Source: a virus
Strand: one strand, 5' to 3'
IMG/VR virus record: IMGVR_UViG_3300047444_000617
Coordinates: 46,249 to 110,248 of that record
Length of the DNA: 64,000 nucleotides
Made by a program: the position numbers and the translations under genes. Positions 21,402 through 29,766 of this stretch are shown one piece after another. Each line of letters begins with the position of its first letter. The first letter of the stretch is position 1. A model generated the notes under the pieces. That model was given only the letters and a program-made list of their open reading frames with translations, was not told the origin of the DNA and ran no database searches.

Positions 21402-23366
21402 TCAGGCGGTCACGAGGTCGACGTCCTCGCAGCCGCCAGCCGCCGAGCAGGCCAGTGACTGGCTGCCCTTGGTCTGGTCGTACGTCTCGTAGAACGCCAG
21501 GTCCGACCACTCCACCCGCTGGTTCTTGGACACCAGTTCCTCGTACTCCTCCTGCGTGCACTCCTCGTACGGGGCCTGCACGTAGGTGTGGTCGGAGTAG
21601 GGGAGGAAGGAGACGCCGGAGATCTCGTCGAGGCGGTCCAGAACCCAGGCGCCCACGTCCTTCCACTCCTCCTCGCGGACGGAGATCGTCACCGACGGTT
21701 TGTGCTCGCACCAGAAGGTCTGGTACGTCATCCACAACGCGAGGTGCCGCAGTGCCGAGACGTCGTCACGCACCAGGGCCTCCTCCCCGGCCCGCTGGGC
21801 GAAGGTGAACACCCACGCGGCGGAGTTGTAGGCGTCCTCCTCGTACGGGATCCCGGCGTCGATCAGCACGAACGCCACGGGGTCCTTCTTGTCCACGCGG
21901 ACCCGGCGCCGGTAGAAGCGGGCATGCTTCGGGTGGAGCCCGGACTCGCAGTCAACCAACTGGGACACCGTCCCCGAAGGCTTCACGGTGGTGGTCGCGG
22001 CGCTCTCAGGGATGCCGAGCCGGAGGGCTTCCTGCTTGTTGGCTTCCCGCACCACGATGCGCAGGTTGGCCAGCGCCAAGGCGGTCAGCCCTTGCCCCTT
22101 GCTCCCGTTCAGGTGCGGGTTTCCGAACACGCCGGTCAGGCTGACGCCCAGCAGCCGCTCCTCCTCCGCGTTCTGGCGCCACTCCTCCCGCAGGTACGGG
22201 TAGTCAGTCAGGGTGGCCTGCCAGGTGCCGAGGATGGTGGCCAGGCGGGCCTTGCGCGTCAGGTCGGCGACGGTGTCGTCCGGGCGGACCACGACCTCGG
22301 AGAGGTTGCAGAACGAGAACGGGCGCAGAATGATCTCGCTGCAGGGGTTGGTCCCGTAGTCGGTGTCCTGCGACCGGCGGCCGAACCTGGCGGCCTGCCG
22401 CTGGGCAGCACCACGGTGGAAGATCCCCCGCTCGCCGCTGCCGGAGGCGACCAGAGAGTCCCACTCCTGGTCGAACTCCTCGACGGTCGTCCTGTCGTCG
22501 TAGACGGCCGAGATGTTCGCCAGCGCGCGGTAGGGGTGCTCGACCCACCACTCCCCCGACTTCGCCTCGGCCATCTCGCGGTCGTCGAGGTCGGAGAGGC
22601 TGATCATGGCGGAGCGGCGGACGCCACCGACGACCACGACGGAGGCGATCTTGCACGCGATGTCGTGGACCTCGATCGGCCGGAACTTGCGACCGGCCGC
22701 CGCCTTGAACTTCTCCACGGTGAACTCGAAGAGGGAGTTGAGTGGTTCGGGGCCGGAGGCTCGCCCTCCGAAGGTATGAAGTCGGCTACCGGCCGGACGG
22801 ATCTCGGACAGGTCCCAGGTGGGGATCGCGCCGACCCGCAGATGCTTCAGCAACTCGCGGTAGGCCAGGCCCCAGCCCTCCTTGGAGTCCTCCACCTTGA
22901 TGACCACGGTGGGGACCTCCTCCAGCCGCTCAGCGACGCTGGGCAACTGGTCGACGTACCGCTTCTCGACGCTGTAGCCGACACCCGTGCCGTTCATGAG
23001 GATGTAGAGCAGTTCGTCCAGGGCGAGCGGGTCCTTCAACGGGAGGTACGAGCAGTTGAACCCGGCGATGTTCGATCGGTCCAGGGCGGGACCGGCCGTC
23101 ATCACCGCGCGCATGGACGGCATCACGTCGTGGTTGAGGATGGCCTGCCGGATCTCGAAGAACAGGTCGCCGTCCGGGGCGTATCGGTGCTTGTCCCGCA
23201 ACTGCACCTTCATGAACGTCATGTAGCGGTCGACGGTTTCCGTCCAGGTCTCGCGACGGTTCTCCTCCTCCAGCCACCGGCTGTAGCGGCTCTTCGCGAT
23301 GAAGGAACGGTAGGGGTCGGCGATGTCGCCGGAGAGGGTGAGCAAGGAGGTCACCAGTTGATCCAT
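21402..23366 (-). CDS. nrdJ: Adenosylcobalamin-dependent (class II) ribonucleotide reductase
   Basis: 654 residues, single-chain, like the monomeric class II type. Key features: GFNCSYLPLKD (first active-site Cys), GTGVGYSVEKR, TNPCSEIILRPFSFCNLSE (thiyl Cys and Glu), TVKPSGTVSQL (phosphate loop), and the C-terminal redox pair SLACSAAGGCED. It reduces ribonucleotides to deoxyribonucleotides using B12 and needs no oxygen or separate radical subunit. RLHTFGG near residue 200 is the repeated motif. With ThyX and dNMP kinase it makes the phage self-sufficient for dNTPs. Confidence 0.93.
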   Translation of the reverse strand: MDQLVTSLLTLSGDIADPYRSFIAKSRYSRWLEEENRRETWTETVDRYMTFMKVQLRDKHRYAPDGDLFFEIRQAILNHDVMPSMRAVMTAGPALDRSNIAGFNCSYLPLKDPLALDELLYILMNGTGVGYSVEKRYVDQLPSVAERLEEVPTVVIKVEDSKEGWGLAYRELLKHLRVGAIPTWDLSEIRPAGSRLHTFGGRASGPEPLNSLFEFTVEKFKAAAGRKFRPIEVHDIACKIASVVVVGGVRRSAMISLSDLDDREMAEAKSGEWWVEHPYRALANISAVYDDRTTVEEFDQEWDSLVASGSGERGIFHRGAAQRQAARFGRRSQDTDYGTNPCSEIILRPFSFCNLSEVVVRPDDTVADLTRKARLATILGTWQATLTDYPYLREEWRQNAEEERLLGVSLTGVFGNPHLNGSKGQGLTALALANLRIVVREANKQEALRLGIPESAATTTVKPSGTVSQLVDCESGLHPKHARFYRRRVRVDKKDPVAFVLIDAGIPYEEDAYNSAAWVFTFAQRAGEEALVRDDVSALRHLALWMTYQTFWCEHKPSVTISVREEEWKDVGAWVLDRLDEISGVSFLPYSDHTYVQAPYEECTQEEYEELVSKNQRVEWSDLAFYETYDQTKGSQSLACSAAGGCEDVDLVTA

Positions 23367-23391
23367 TCAGTAGCGGTAGGTAAGGGGGACG

Positions 23392-23838
23392 TCAGCGAAT
23401 GACGTCTACGATGTGGCTGGGGTCGTAGTTGCTACGGCCCCCCGCTCCCCCGCTGGCGATCTGTCGGGCTGGCGTCGAGGGTGTCGACTTGTCACCGGAA
23501 GGGAGCCCGGCAGCGGTCTGCTGGAAGCGGGAGTTGTAGCCGCACGTGTAGCACTGGGCCATGGCCTGCGGCTGGCCATGCGGCTTGAAGAAGTCGTCGC
23601 CGCCGCAGTCGGGGCAGTGGGTGTTCTGCTTGGCGACCATGGCGCGAGCCGGGGCCTTCCCCGGCTGGGGAACTGGCACTGTCTGCTGAACCTGCTCGGG
23701 CGCGGGGTATGCCTGCTGTTGCTGGCCGGGGGATGCCCACCAGGGGCCACCGGTCGGCTGCGGCTGAGGCTGAGGGGCCTGGGCGGGGGCAGCCTGCGGA
23801 GGCGCCGCCCCCAACTTGTTTGCCCAGAAGTTACTCAC
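23392..23838 (-). CDS. Zinc-ribbon protein with Pro/Gln-rich N-terminus
   Basis: 148 residues. Residues 1-70 are Pro, Gln and Ala-rich; then HCPDCGGDDFFKPHGQPQAM and QCYTCGYNSRF form a four-Cys zinc ribbon near residues 75-105. The C-terminus is Ser/Thr/Gly-rich. Probably a nucleic-acid or protein adaptor between the polymerase and reductase genes; function unknown. Confidence 0.7.
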   Translation of the reverse strand: MSNFWANKLGAAPPQAAPAQAPQPQPQPTGGPWWASPGQQQQAYPAPEQVQQTVPVPQPGKAPARAMVAKQNTHCPDCGGDDFFKPHGQPQAMAQCYTCGYNSRFQQTAAGLPSGDKSTPSTPARQIASGGAGGRSNYDPSHIVDVIR

Positions 23839-24286
23839 CGAACTGCGCTCCTTCCGTGTACGTGATGATGCCCATGTCGAAGAGGTTCGCGAGGATCGCG
23901 CCCACCCCGGCTTGGAGGACGAGGGAATGGTGACGCTGGAGTGACACCGCAGAATCCTCGTCCACCGAGACGCCCGAGTTAATCAGCATAGCCGAGGCGG
24001 TAATGCCTGAAACAAGCGGCGTGAGCAGTGCGAGAATTTCCCCCAGGGGTATCACCGCAGCCATTCTTTCGTGGCTGGATCGGTGCTCCATGTCGCGGAC
24101 GTCCGGGCTTTCCGGAGAGAGGTTCATGAGGGGCATCATCCCCTCGACGTCAGAGCAGGGCACGAGATCCCACAGCAGCCGCTTGGTGAGCATCTCCGGG
24201 GTGTACATGGTCACGCCCGAACCCTCGAACGAGTCGATGTCCTCGGGATTGTCCGAGTCGTCATTCTTTCGGTTGAAGAATCGCAC
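23831..24286 (-). CDS. Hypothetical protein
   Basis: 151 residues from GTG 24286 (TAGTG overlap with the polymerase stop; GGAGG seven bases upstream). Acidic N-terminal region, then two hydrophobic stretches (IPLGEILALLTPLVSGITAS and GVGAILANLFDMGIITYTEG) that could be membrane-associated helices or a buried helical bundle. No family recognised. Confidence 0.65.
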   Translation of the reverse strand: MRFFNRKNDDSDNPEDIDSFEGSGVTMYTPEMLTKRLLWDLVPCSDVEGMMPLMNLSPESPDVRDMEHRSSHERMAAVIPLGEILALLTPLVSGITASAMLINSGVSVDEDSAVSLQRHHSLVLQAGVGAILANLFDMGIITYTEGAQFGE

Positions 24287-26268
24287 TACTTCGCCTCCGA
24301 CCAACGGTCTACGATCTTGACGTCCGACGAGAGAGGGACGCGCAGGAGTTTCTGGATGTCCTCGCCGAGCATGGCCTCCTTGACCAGCGCGGCTGCTTCC
24401 TGTGCCCGGTCCTCCGGCGCGAGCACGACCAGCTCGTCGTGCACGGAGAGGATCAGGCGGATGTCGTCCGGCAGGAGGTTGCTCAGCCGGATCATCGCCA
24501 ACTTGATGAGGTCGGCCGCCGAGCCCTGGATGAGGCTGTTGACGGCCTGGCGCTCGGCACCCATACGCAGACCGTTGTTCTGCGACAGGATGAGCGGCAG
24601 GCGCCGCTTGCGGCCTAGCAGAGTGCGGATGTGCGGAGGGCGGCGGGATCGGCAGACACGGACGACGTCGTTCTTGAAGGCGTAGATCTCGGGGAACATC
24701 TTCTGGTGGATCTCCAGGAAGCGCTTTGCTTCCTTTACGGAAATTCCAGCCATCGAAGCGACCTTGTCCGGGCCCGCTCCATATACGACGGCGAAGTTGA
24801 TTCCCTTTGCCACCTGCCGAAGGTTGATGGCCTCTCGGTCACCGGCCTTGACGCGGGCCATGAATTCTTGCGGATCCTGGCCGATAAGGGCTGCGGCAGT
24901 GGCCGAGTGCGGGTCCACACCGTTGTGGAATCCCCGGTACAGCGCACCCTTTCCGATGAAGTGCGCGAGCACCACCAGTTCGATCTGCCCATAGTCGGCG
25001 ACGACCAGCTTGTAGCCGGACGGTGCGATGAACAGTCCTCGGATCCGCTTACCGAGTTCGGTGTCAGGTCGTGGGATATTCTGCAGGTTGGGTTCCCGGC
25101 AGGAGAATCGTCCGGTCACCGTTCCGTACTGAACGAAGTCGGCGTGAATGCGGCCGTCGAATATCCGGCAGGGCTTATCGGGGTCGCCCTCGACACCCAG
25201 GTATGCCAGCGGGTACCCGAGCAGCTTGGCGACTTCTGCGTAGTCGGCCAGGGCCTTGACGACCGGGTTGTTGGGGTGCGCTTCCAGGGAGTCGGAGTCG
25301 GTGGAGTAGTCGGCGAAGGTGAGGGTCTGCCCCGCGTCCCTCTTCTTCTTCCCGCCGTCGGTGGGCTTGAGAGGCTTGAGGCCCTGGCCGCCCTCGGACT
25401 TCGGGGCGTACAGGACAGCGGCCTTCTGCGCGGGCGCGTTGAGGTTGAAGCGCTGACCGGCGGCCCGGTAGATGTTGGCCTCGATGTCCACCAGCCGGGC
25501 GGACATGTCGCGGACCAGCTCCTCCATCGCCTCGACGTCGACCGGGGCGCCGGTGATGCCCATGTCGAGCAGCACGCCGAGCACATCCATCTCCAGGCGG
25601 CGGACGTGCGTGAGGTTCTGCTCCTCGATCCGGCGTTGGAACTGCTTCCACAGCAGCCAGGTGTACTTGGCGTCCATGTAGGCGTAGTGGGCGACCTTGG
25701 AGAACGTGAACTTCTCCACGCCGTTCTTGCCGACGTTCTCCTGGTCGTAGTCGACCTTGTAGTACCGCTTGACGAGTTCCTTCAGGCCCTTCTGCTTCAT
25801 GTTCTCGTCGAGCAGCCACTGCAGCACGATGGTGTCGGAGTAGTCCGGCGGTGCGATCTCGCCCCAGTACTTCGCGGTGCTGATCAGGTCGAAGGTCGCG
25901 TTGTGGGCGATCTTGATCTTGTCCTCGGCCCAGAACAGCGGCTTGAGGATGCTGAACACCTCGCTGGGCAGCATCTGCTGCGGCGGAGCGTCGAACACGG
26001 CCGGGATGGGGTCGAACTTCCCGGTGGCCTTGTTCTTCTTCTTCGTGGCCCTGGAGATCTGGACGTCGCCGTTGGGGTGGCCGAAGGGGATGGCGTAGGC
26101 CATGCCGTCAGTGGCCAGCGACATCCAGTTGGCGACGTTCTGGGTCGGGACGTTGCGGTTCTTGCCGATCGTCTCGATGTCGAAGGAGAAGGCCGGACGC
26201 TCCATGAAGCGCTCGACCACGGTATGAAGTCGGTCGGGGGTCAAGATGACCGAGTCGCGGATGATCAT
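24286..26268 (-). CDS. polA: Family A DNA polymerase with 3'-5' exonuclease domain
   Basis: 660 residues from ATG 26268; the longer frame upstream is a shadow. Exonuclease motifs: FSFDIETIG (Exo I), AHNATFD (Exo II), YAYMDAKYT (Exo III). Polymerase motifs: NLQNIPRP, VVADYGQIELVVLAH (motif A), RQVAKGINFAVVYGAG (motif B, Ala where Gly is usual after NF) and ILSVHDELVV (motif C). No 5'-3' nuclease domain. RLHTVV at residue 13 is the repeated motif. This is the replicative polymerase. Confidence 0.95.
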   Translation of the reverse strand: MIIRDSVILTPDRLHTVVERFMERPAFSFDIETIGKNRNVPTQNVANWMSLATDGMAYAIPFGHPNGDVQISRATKKKNKATGKFDPIPAVFDAPPQQMLPSEVFSILKPLFWAEDKIKIAHNATFDLISTAKYWGEIAPPDYSDTIVLQWLLDENMKQKGLKELVKRYYKVDYDQENVGKNGVEKFTFSKVAHYAYMDAKYTWLLWKQFQRRIEEQNLTHVRRLEMDVLGVLLDMGITGAPVDVEAMEELVRDMSARLVDIEANIYRAAGQRFNLNAPAQKAAVLYAPKSEGGQGLKPLKPTDGGKKKRDAGQTLTFADYSTDSDSLEAHPNNPVVKALADYAEVAKLLGYPLAYLGVEGDPDKPCRIFDGRIHADFVQYGTVTGRFSCREPNLQNIPRPDTELGKRIRGLFIAPSGYKLVVADYGQIELVVLAHFIGKGALYRGFHNGVDPHSATAAALIGQDPQEFMARVKAGDREAINLRQVAKGINFAVVYGAGPDKVASMAGISVKEAKRFLEIHQKMFPEIYAFKNDVVRVCRSRRPPHIRTLLGRKRRLPLILSQNNGLRMGAERQAVNSLIQGSAADLIKLAMIRLSNLLPDDIRLILSVHDELVVLAPEDRAQEAAALVKEAMLGEDIQKLLRVPLSSDVKIVDRWSEAK

Positions 26269-26513
26269 GCGACGACTACCTCGCTGGTGGTCTCGATCCA
26301 GACGTGGGCGCCGCAGTCGAGCGGCTGGTCCGGGCGGTAGACGACGCGGGCCACGACCTTGCCGTCGGCGTCGAGTACCGTGACGTCGTTGCCCTTGCGG
26401 TTCTGCTTGTAGTCCTTGGCGGTGATGACCGGCAGGCGCTCCTCCCCCGGCCCGGCCTTTCGATTCGCCTTGATGTGGTGCTGGTTGATGTGGATGCGGG
26501 TGGTGACGGCCAC
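26265..26513 (-). CDS. Small hypothetical protein
   Basis: 82 residues; stop overlaps the polymerase ATG (ATGA). Strands such as NDVTVLDADGKVVARVVYRP suggest a small beta-barrel-like domain. A terminator-like hairpin separates it from the ssDNA-binding gene upstream, so polymerase translation may depend on this gene. No family recognised. Confidence 0.7.
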   Translation of the reverse strand: MAVTTRIHINQHHIKANRKAGPGEERLPVITAKDYKQNRKGNDVTVLDADGKVVARVVYRPDQPLDCGAHVWIETTSEVVVA

Positions 26514-26550
26514 GACGGGCTCCTGTGGTGGTGGCGGATGGGAAAGCTGA

Positions 26551-26583
26551 GGGGAGGCCCCAGCTCGGTGCTGGAACCTCCCC
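26551..26583. terminator. Hairpin terminator
   Basis: GGGGAGG (26551-26557) pairs with CCTCCCC (26577-26583), with an inner CCAGC/GCTGG stem. Just downstream of the ssDNA-binding protein gene, so it may limit transcription from it into the polymerase operon. Confidence 0.65.
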
Positions 26584-26594
26584 GTCGGAGCCGG

Positions 26595-27398
26595 TCAGTC
26601 GTTGAGGATCTCGCGGGCGATCTGCTTGAGTTCGCTGCGCGAGTTCACCTTGAAGATCGTCTCGTCGTAGGCGTCGGCCTCCAGGGCGTCCAGGTCCACG
26701 TCGTCGGGGTCGACCTCCCAGTCGTCGTAGATGTCCCGCTCCTTGACCGGGATGATGTAGTAGTTGGTCTTGTTGTTCTTGGTCTCCTTGCGGGCGGAGA
26801 AGTACAGGTCGTCCCGGTTGAGGGGCTTGGTCTTGTCGCTCTTGGCGAAGTTCTTGAGGATGTCGGCGACCATCGGGCCGACCTTCCACACCTTGACCTT
26901 GGGGTCCTGGGGGTCGGTGAAGTCCACGACGTTGAAGCAGACCTGCTGCGAGGGCTTGTCACCGGCGTCGTCGCACAGGGGGCAGCGGACCTCCAGGCAC
27001 GTCCAGGATCGCTTGCCCTTGCGCTCGATCCAGTGCTGCAGGTAGACCCAGAACGGCTCGTCGTCGAGGAACTTGAACAGCACCTCGTCGCCGGTGACCT
27101 TGAAGTCGTCGGGGAAGGAGGAGGTGGCCTGCTTGGTCTTCTCGTACGAGCCCCATCCCCGGCCGCCGACGCTCGGTGAGGGCTCGTCGTCCTCCTCCTC
27201 GTCCTTGGCCGGACGGCGGGAGCGGCGGGAGGCGGGGGCCTCCTCGGTATGAAGCGACTCGCGGCGCGAGCCACGTCGCGAGCCCCTGGCGGGACGCTCG
27301 TCCTCCTCGTCGTCGTAGCGCTCGTCCTCCGGCTCCTCGGCCGGGCTGTACGCGTCGGTGCTGCGCGGGGCGCGACGGCGGGTGAGGGTACGGGCCAT
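26595..27398 (-). CDS. gp32-like single-stranded DNA-binding protein
   Basis: 267 residues from ATG 27398. An Arg/Glu-rich N-terminus (~80 residues, with SLHTEE carrying the repeated motif) precedes a core with FWVYLQHWIERKGKRSWTCL and EVRCPLCDDAG, reminiscent of the zinc-containing T4 gp32 core, then KTNYYIIPVKERDIYDDWEV and an acidic C-terminal region. Abundant acidic tail plus zinc core fits an SSB that recruits replication partners. Assignment is by pattern and location next to the polymerase. Confidence 0.7.
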   Translation of the reverse strand: MARTLTRRRAPRSTDAYSPAEEPEDERYDDEEDERPARGSRRGSRRESLHTEEAPASRRSRRPAKDEEEDDEPSPSVGGRGWGSYEKTKQATSSFPDDFKVTGDEVLFKFLDDEPFWVYLQHWIERKGKRSWTCLEVRCPLCDDAGDKPSQQVCFNVVDFTDPQDPKVKVWKVGPMVADILKNFAKSDKTKPLNRDDLYFSARKETKNNKTNYYIIPVKERDIYDDWEVDPDDVDLDALEADAYDETIFKVNSRSELKQIAREILND

Positions 27399-27637
27399 CA
27401 GTTGTTCTCCTGCTTGTAGAGGTGGATGTAGGACTCGTCCTCGGCGGTGTTCAGCCGGGACTCCTCGATGTCGTTCGCCAGCGAGTCGTGGATGTAGTCG
27501 ACCGCGATCTTGTGCAGGTCCTTCAGGGACTTGGCGTTGGGGAAGTCGTCGCTGTCGATCTCCACGGACTCGGAGAACTCCACCCACTCGAAGTTCCCCA
27601 TGGACACGTGGTGCTTGGCGCTGCGGATGATCTTCAC
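27398..27637 (-). CDS. Small hypothetical protein
   Basis: 79 residues from GTG 27637; both ends overlap neighbours (GTGA upstream, TGATG downstream). Acidic, beginning MKIIRSAKHHVSMGNFEWVE. The beta-strand-like start and acidic helices recall small SSB- or recombination-associated proteins but nothing firm. Confidence 0.65.
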   Translation of the reverse strand: MKIIRSAKHHVSMGNFEWVEFSESVEIDSDDFPNAKSLKDLHKIAVDYIHDSLANDIEESRLNTAEDESYIHLYKQENN

Positions 27638-28161
27638 TGCTCGGCCAGCCTCTTGAAGAGGTCGACGACGCGGGCGGTGAAAGCGGTCGACTTGATCGGC
27701 TTCTGGTGAGACACCAGGATGCCTTCCTCCTGCGCGATGCGGACGATGCCCTCGATCTGCTCGCGGGTGTACAGCCGCCGCCGTCCACGCGGGTCGTCGT
27801 CCCGGCCCGGGGACTGGTACGTGGACTTGGGGATGATCCCCTCGCGCTCCCACTTGCGGATGGTCACCGACTGGCGGCCGAGTGCCTGGGCGAGGTTGCC
27901 GAGGGTGTAGAACTCGGTCTCGACACCGGCCACGACGTACTTGCGGGGCTTGGCATCCCAGCCTCCCCAGTACCCTCCCGGCTGATGGGACTTGGCGTAT
28001 CCGGGGTTAAGCCAAGGTCTTCCCGTGTTGTCGGCCGCTCCATCGGCGGCCTCGGTATGAAGCCGGTTGGGGTGACGGACGATGGGGCGGGTGGAGCCGG
28101 GGTAGAACTGCTCCCCGATCTGCGCGAACTCCTGATCCAGGGCGTCTGCAGAGGCGGTCAT
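27634..28161 (-). CDS. MerR-like helix-turn-helix DNA-binding protein
   Basis: 175 residues. FYTLGNLAQALGRQSVTIRK then WEREGIIPKS and RRLYTREQIEGIVRI match the MerR/excisionase winged-helix fold (HTH, wing with Arg-Arg-Leu-Tyr-Thr). No ligand-binding domain follows. It is a candidate regulator of phage promoters, for instance at the CGGTAA elements, though that link is a guess. RLHTEA near residue 35 is the repeated motif. Confidence 0.78.
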   Translation of the reverse strand: MTASADALDQEFAQIGEQFYPGSTRPIVRHPNRLHTEAADGAADNTGRPWLNPGYAKSHQPGGYWGGWDAKPRKYVVAGVETEFYTLGNLAQALGRQSVTIRKWEREGIIPKSTYQSPGRDDDPRGRRRLYTREQIEGIVRIAQEEGILVSHQKPIKSTAFTARVVDLFKRLAEQ

Positions 28162-28171
28162 GTGGTGGGTC

Positions 28172-28552
28172 CTATCCGTAGTGAGTGGCGAGAAGCCAGC
28201 GGGGCTCTCCCTGCTCCGGAGTGATACCGAGGGTCTTCAGGGCCAGGGCCAGGTGCTCGCGGTGCTTGTCGGTGATCTCCGGGATCTCGATCTCCGCGAC
28301 CCAGTTCCTGCTCAGAGACGTTCCGGCGAGCAGAAGGTCTCCGGTGTAGCCCCGGCTGAGATTGCCGTAGGTCTGGAAGTGGACGTTGGGCAGTCCGAGC
28401 ACGTTCTCCAGGTGCTGCTCGGCGGACGTCTTCAGGCCCAGGTCCATGTCGTACCAGGGGAGTTCGTCGATGTCCTCACGGATCTTGTACTCCCCCTCGT
28501 CCCCGCCGAGGTCGTAGCCGTAGCCGAGGCGCGCGTAGGCGTGGGAACCCAT
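28172..28552 (-). CDS. Hypothetical protein
   Basis: 126 residues, ATG one base after the stop of the upstream gene. Begins with an aromatic/Gly-rich segment (MGSHAYARLGYGYDLGGDEG). No family recognised; part of the 27.4-29.0 kb coupled operon. Confidence 0.7.
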   Translation of the reverse strand: MGSHAYARLGYGYDLGGDEGEYKIREDIDELPWYDMDLGLKTSAEQHLENVLGLPNVHFQTYGNLSRGYTGDLLLAGTSLSRNWVAEIEIPEITDKHREHLALALKTLGITPEQGEPRWLLATHYG

Positions 28553-28553
28553 G

Positions 28554-29036
28554 TCAGCCCCTGATCGGCTTGAAGGCGAAGGCGACGTCCTCGGTGAACA
28601 GGCCGTCCAGTTCCTCGTCGGACAGGAGCCCCTCCTGGTTGAGCACGTACAACTCCTGCTGGTCCAGGACCTCGGTGGTGACCGGCTTGAAGACGCGGTC
28701 TCGCAGCCCCTTGGCGGTGAGCAGCACGTCGGCGGCCTCCGCGTCCAGGCCGATGGAGACGCGGCGCTCTCGCTTGACCTCGGTGAACTTCTGGCCGTTG
28801 ATCTCGATGGGGGACGGCAGGGTCCAGAACTTGGATCCCTTTTCGTCGACCTCGCCGATGTTGTCGACGTAGACGGAGATCTCGTCGCGCAACTTGTTCT
28901 TGCGGGTGACGATCTGCGTCTCCTGGAACTTCAGCGCCAGGAACTGCCGGGTCTTCTCCATCGGATCGTTCTCGATCTGGAGATTGATGGGCTTCTCAGG
29001 AACCCGGCGGGTGTTGCGGCGTTGGACTGTAGCCAT
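28554..29036 (-). CDS. Hypothetical protein
   Basis: 160 residues, first gene after the promoter at 29084-29112; ATG 29036 with AAGGAGAG upstream. Lys/Glu-rich with a helical middle and a C-terminal acidic helix (NQEGLLSDEELDGLFTEDVA). Gene order suggests a replication accessory role, unproven. Confidence 0.7.
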   Translation of the reverse strand: MATVQRRNTRRVPEKPINLQIENDPMEKTRQFLALKFQETQIVTRKNKLRDEISVYVDNIGEVDEKGSKFWTLPSPIEINGQKFTEVKRERRVSIGLDAEAADVLLTAKGLRDRVFKPVTTEVLDQQELYVLNQEGLLSDEELDGLFTEDVAFAFKPIRG

Positions 29037-29083
29037 AGAGCGGATGCTCTCCTTCTACTGGGTGTTGGGCTAGGCAAGTAGTG

Positions 29084-29112
29084 ACTCTACACTACCGTTT
29101 TCGAGTTGTCGA
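29084..29112 (-). promoter_or_regulatory. Sigma70-like promoter
   Basis: Minus strand TCGACA (29112-29107), 17-base spacer, TAGAGT (29089-29084). The spacer contains AACGGTAG, the CGGTA element, 2 bases before the -10 box. It would drive the 28554-29036 gene and the operon through the ssDNA-binding protein. Confidence 0.65.
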
Positions 29113-29119
29113 TTCTTGG

Positions 29120-29464
29120 TTACCGCTTCTTGTGGGTGCCCTGCTTGGCCGCATACCTCTTGGCGTCACGGTCGGTCTGGTCCCGGCGCACGGCGGTCTC
29201 GACGACGTCCTGGTAGACGGTAACGACACGGTGCTCGGCGGGGTCGACGACGGCCACAAGGTCTCCGCGCACGTGGCGGACCTGTCCGGGAACCCTCGCA
29301 GAGGGGTAGGTATGAAGCGGCTCGTTGGCCGCCAGCAGGACGTCCTTGCTGGTCCACCCCTTGGCGGCGGCCTGCTTCTGTGCGTGGTAGGTCAGTTTGT
29401 AGTTCGGGGCCTCCGCGACGGAGGTGCCCCAGTCGATCCCGAGAGCTTCAGCGATGGTGGTCAT
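29120..29464 (-). CDS. DUF4258-like protein
   Basis: 114 residues. LTYHAQKQAAAKGWTSKDVL, then the strand pattern around RGDLVAVVDPAEHRVVTVYQ, resembles DUF4258 (RelE-like fold), a family often seen in phage and toxin-antitoxin loci. No antitoxin partner is evident, so a toxin role is not claimed. EPLHTYPS holds the repeated motif. Preceded by a promoter at 29510-29538. Confidence 0.65.
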   Translation of the reverse strand: MTTIAEALGIDWGTSVAEAPNYKLTYHAQKQAAAKGWTSKDVLLAANEPLHTYPSARVPGQVRHVRGDLVAVVDPAEHRVVTVYQDVVETAVRRDQTDRDAKRYAAKQGTHKKR

Positions 29465-29509
29465 GCGGGCCTCCTGTGTTCGAGCCTTGTTCGAGCGGCT
29501 GATGAGGAG

Positions 29510-29538
29510 ACTTTACGGCCCACCTAGCAGGTCGTCAA
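29510..29538 (-). promoter_or_regulatory. Sigma70-like promoter with flanking inverted repeat
   Basis: Minus strand TTGACG (29538-29533), 17-base spacer, TAAAGT (29515-29510), the best match to the sigma70 consensus in the window. AGCAGGT/ACCTGCT arms (29551-29557 and 29526-29532) surround the -35 box and could bind a repressor. Confidence 0.7.
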
Positions 29539-29569
29539 TGGATCTGACAAACCTGCTTGCGATATGCGG

Positions 29570-29701
29570 TCACCAGTCGAGAACGGCACCCCTCAGAGCC
29601 AGTCGAATGGGAGCAATGTCCCAATCCTCCTGCTCTTCGGGAGGGCGTATGACATCCTCCAGCCCCTCGCGGAGCAGGACGTCGAGTGGTTCTTCTCGCA
29701 T
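29570..29701 (-). CDS. Small acidic protein within an inverted-repeat locus
   Basis: 43 residues from ATG 29701, starting MREEPLDVLLREGLEDVIRP and ending ALRGAVLDW. Not in the supplied list. Its start codon lies in the loop, and its codons 3-8 in the arm, of a 17-bp inverted repeat (29677-29748), so translation is probably controlled by RNA structure. Ribosome site is weak. No family recognised. Confidence 0.5.
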   Translation of the reverse strand: MREEPLDVLLREGLEDVIRPPEEQEDWDIAPIRLALRGAVLDW

Positions 29702-29748
29702 ATCTGCATACTCTCATGCAGTTACCGATTTAGAACCACTCGACGTCC
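29677..29748. repeat. 17-bp perfect inverted repeat around a small gene's start
   Basis: GGACGTCGAGTGGTTCT (29677-29693) and its exact complement (29732-29748) flank 38 bases. The loop contains CGGTAAC, a second 6-bp stem (CTGCAT/ATGCAG) and the ATG of the 43-residue gene. The right arm follows the SNF2 helicase stop, so the read-through mRNA would fold over the next gene's start. Confidence 0.8.
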
Positions 29749-29766
29749 CGGGTGAGATCCTGGAAG

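Noticed and set aside
29120-29464. DUF4258 protein as toxin of a toxin-antitoxin pair
   Set aside because: No small antitoxin-like gene is adjacent in the right order; the neighbours are an isolated acidic peptide behind another structure and a replication operon.
29702-29766. 73-codon frame at 29730-29951 ending in DVEWF
   Set aside because: It is mostly out-of-frame translation of the helicase 3' end (Ser/Arg/Thr-rich); its last codons cover the inverted-repeat arm only by chance.
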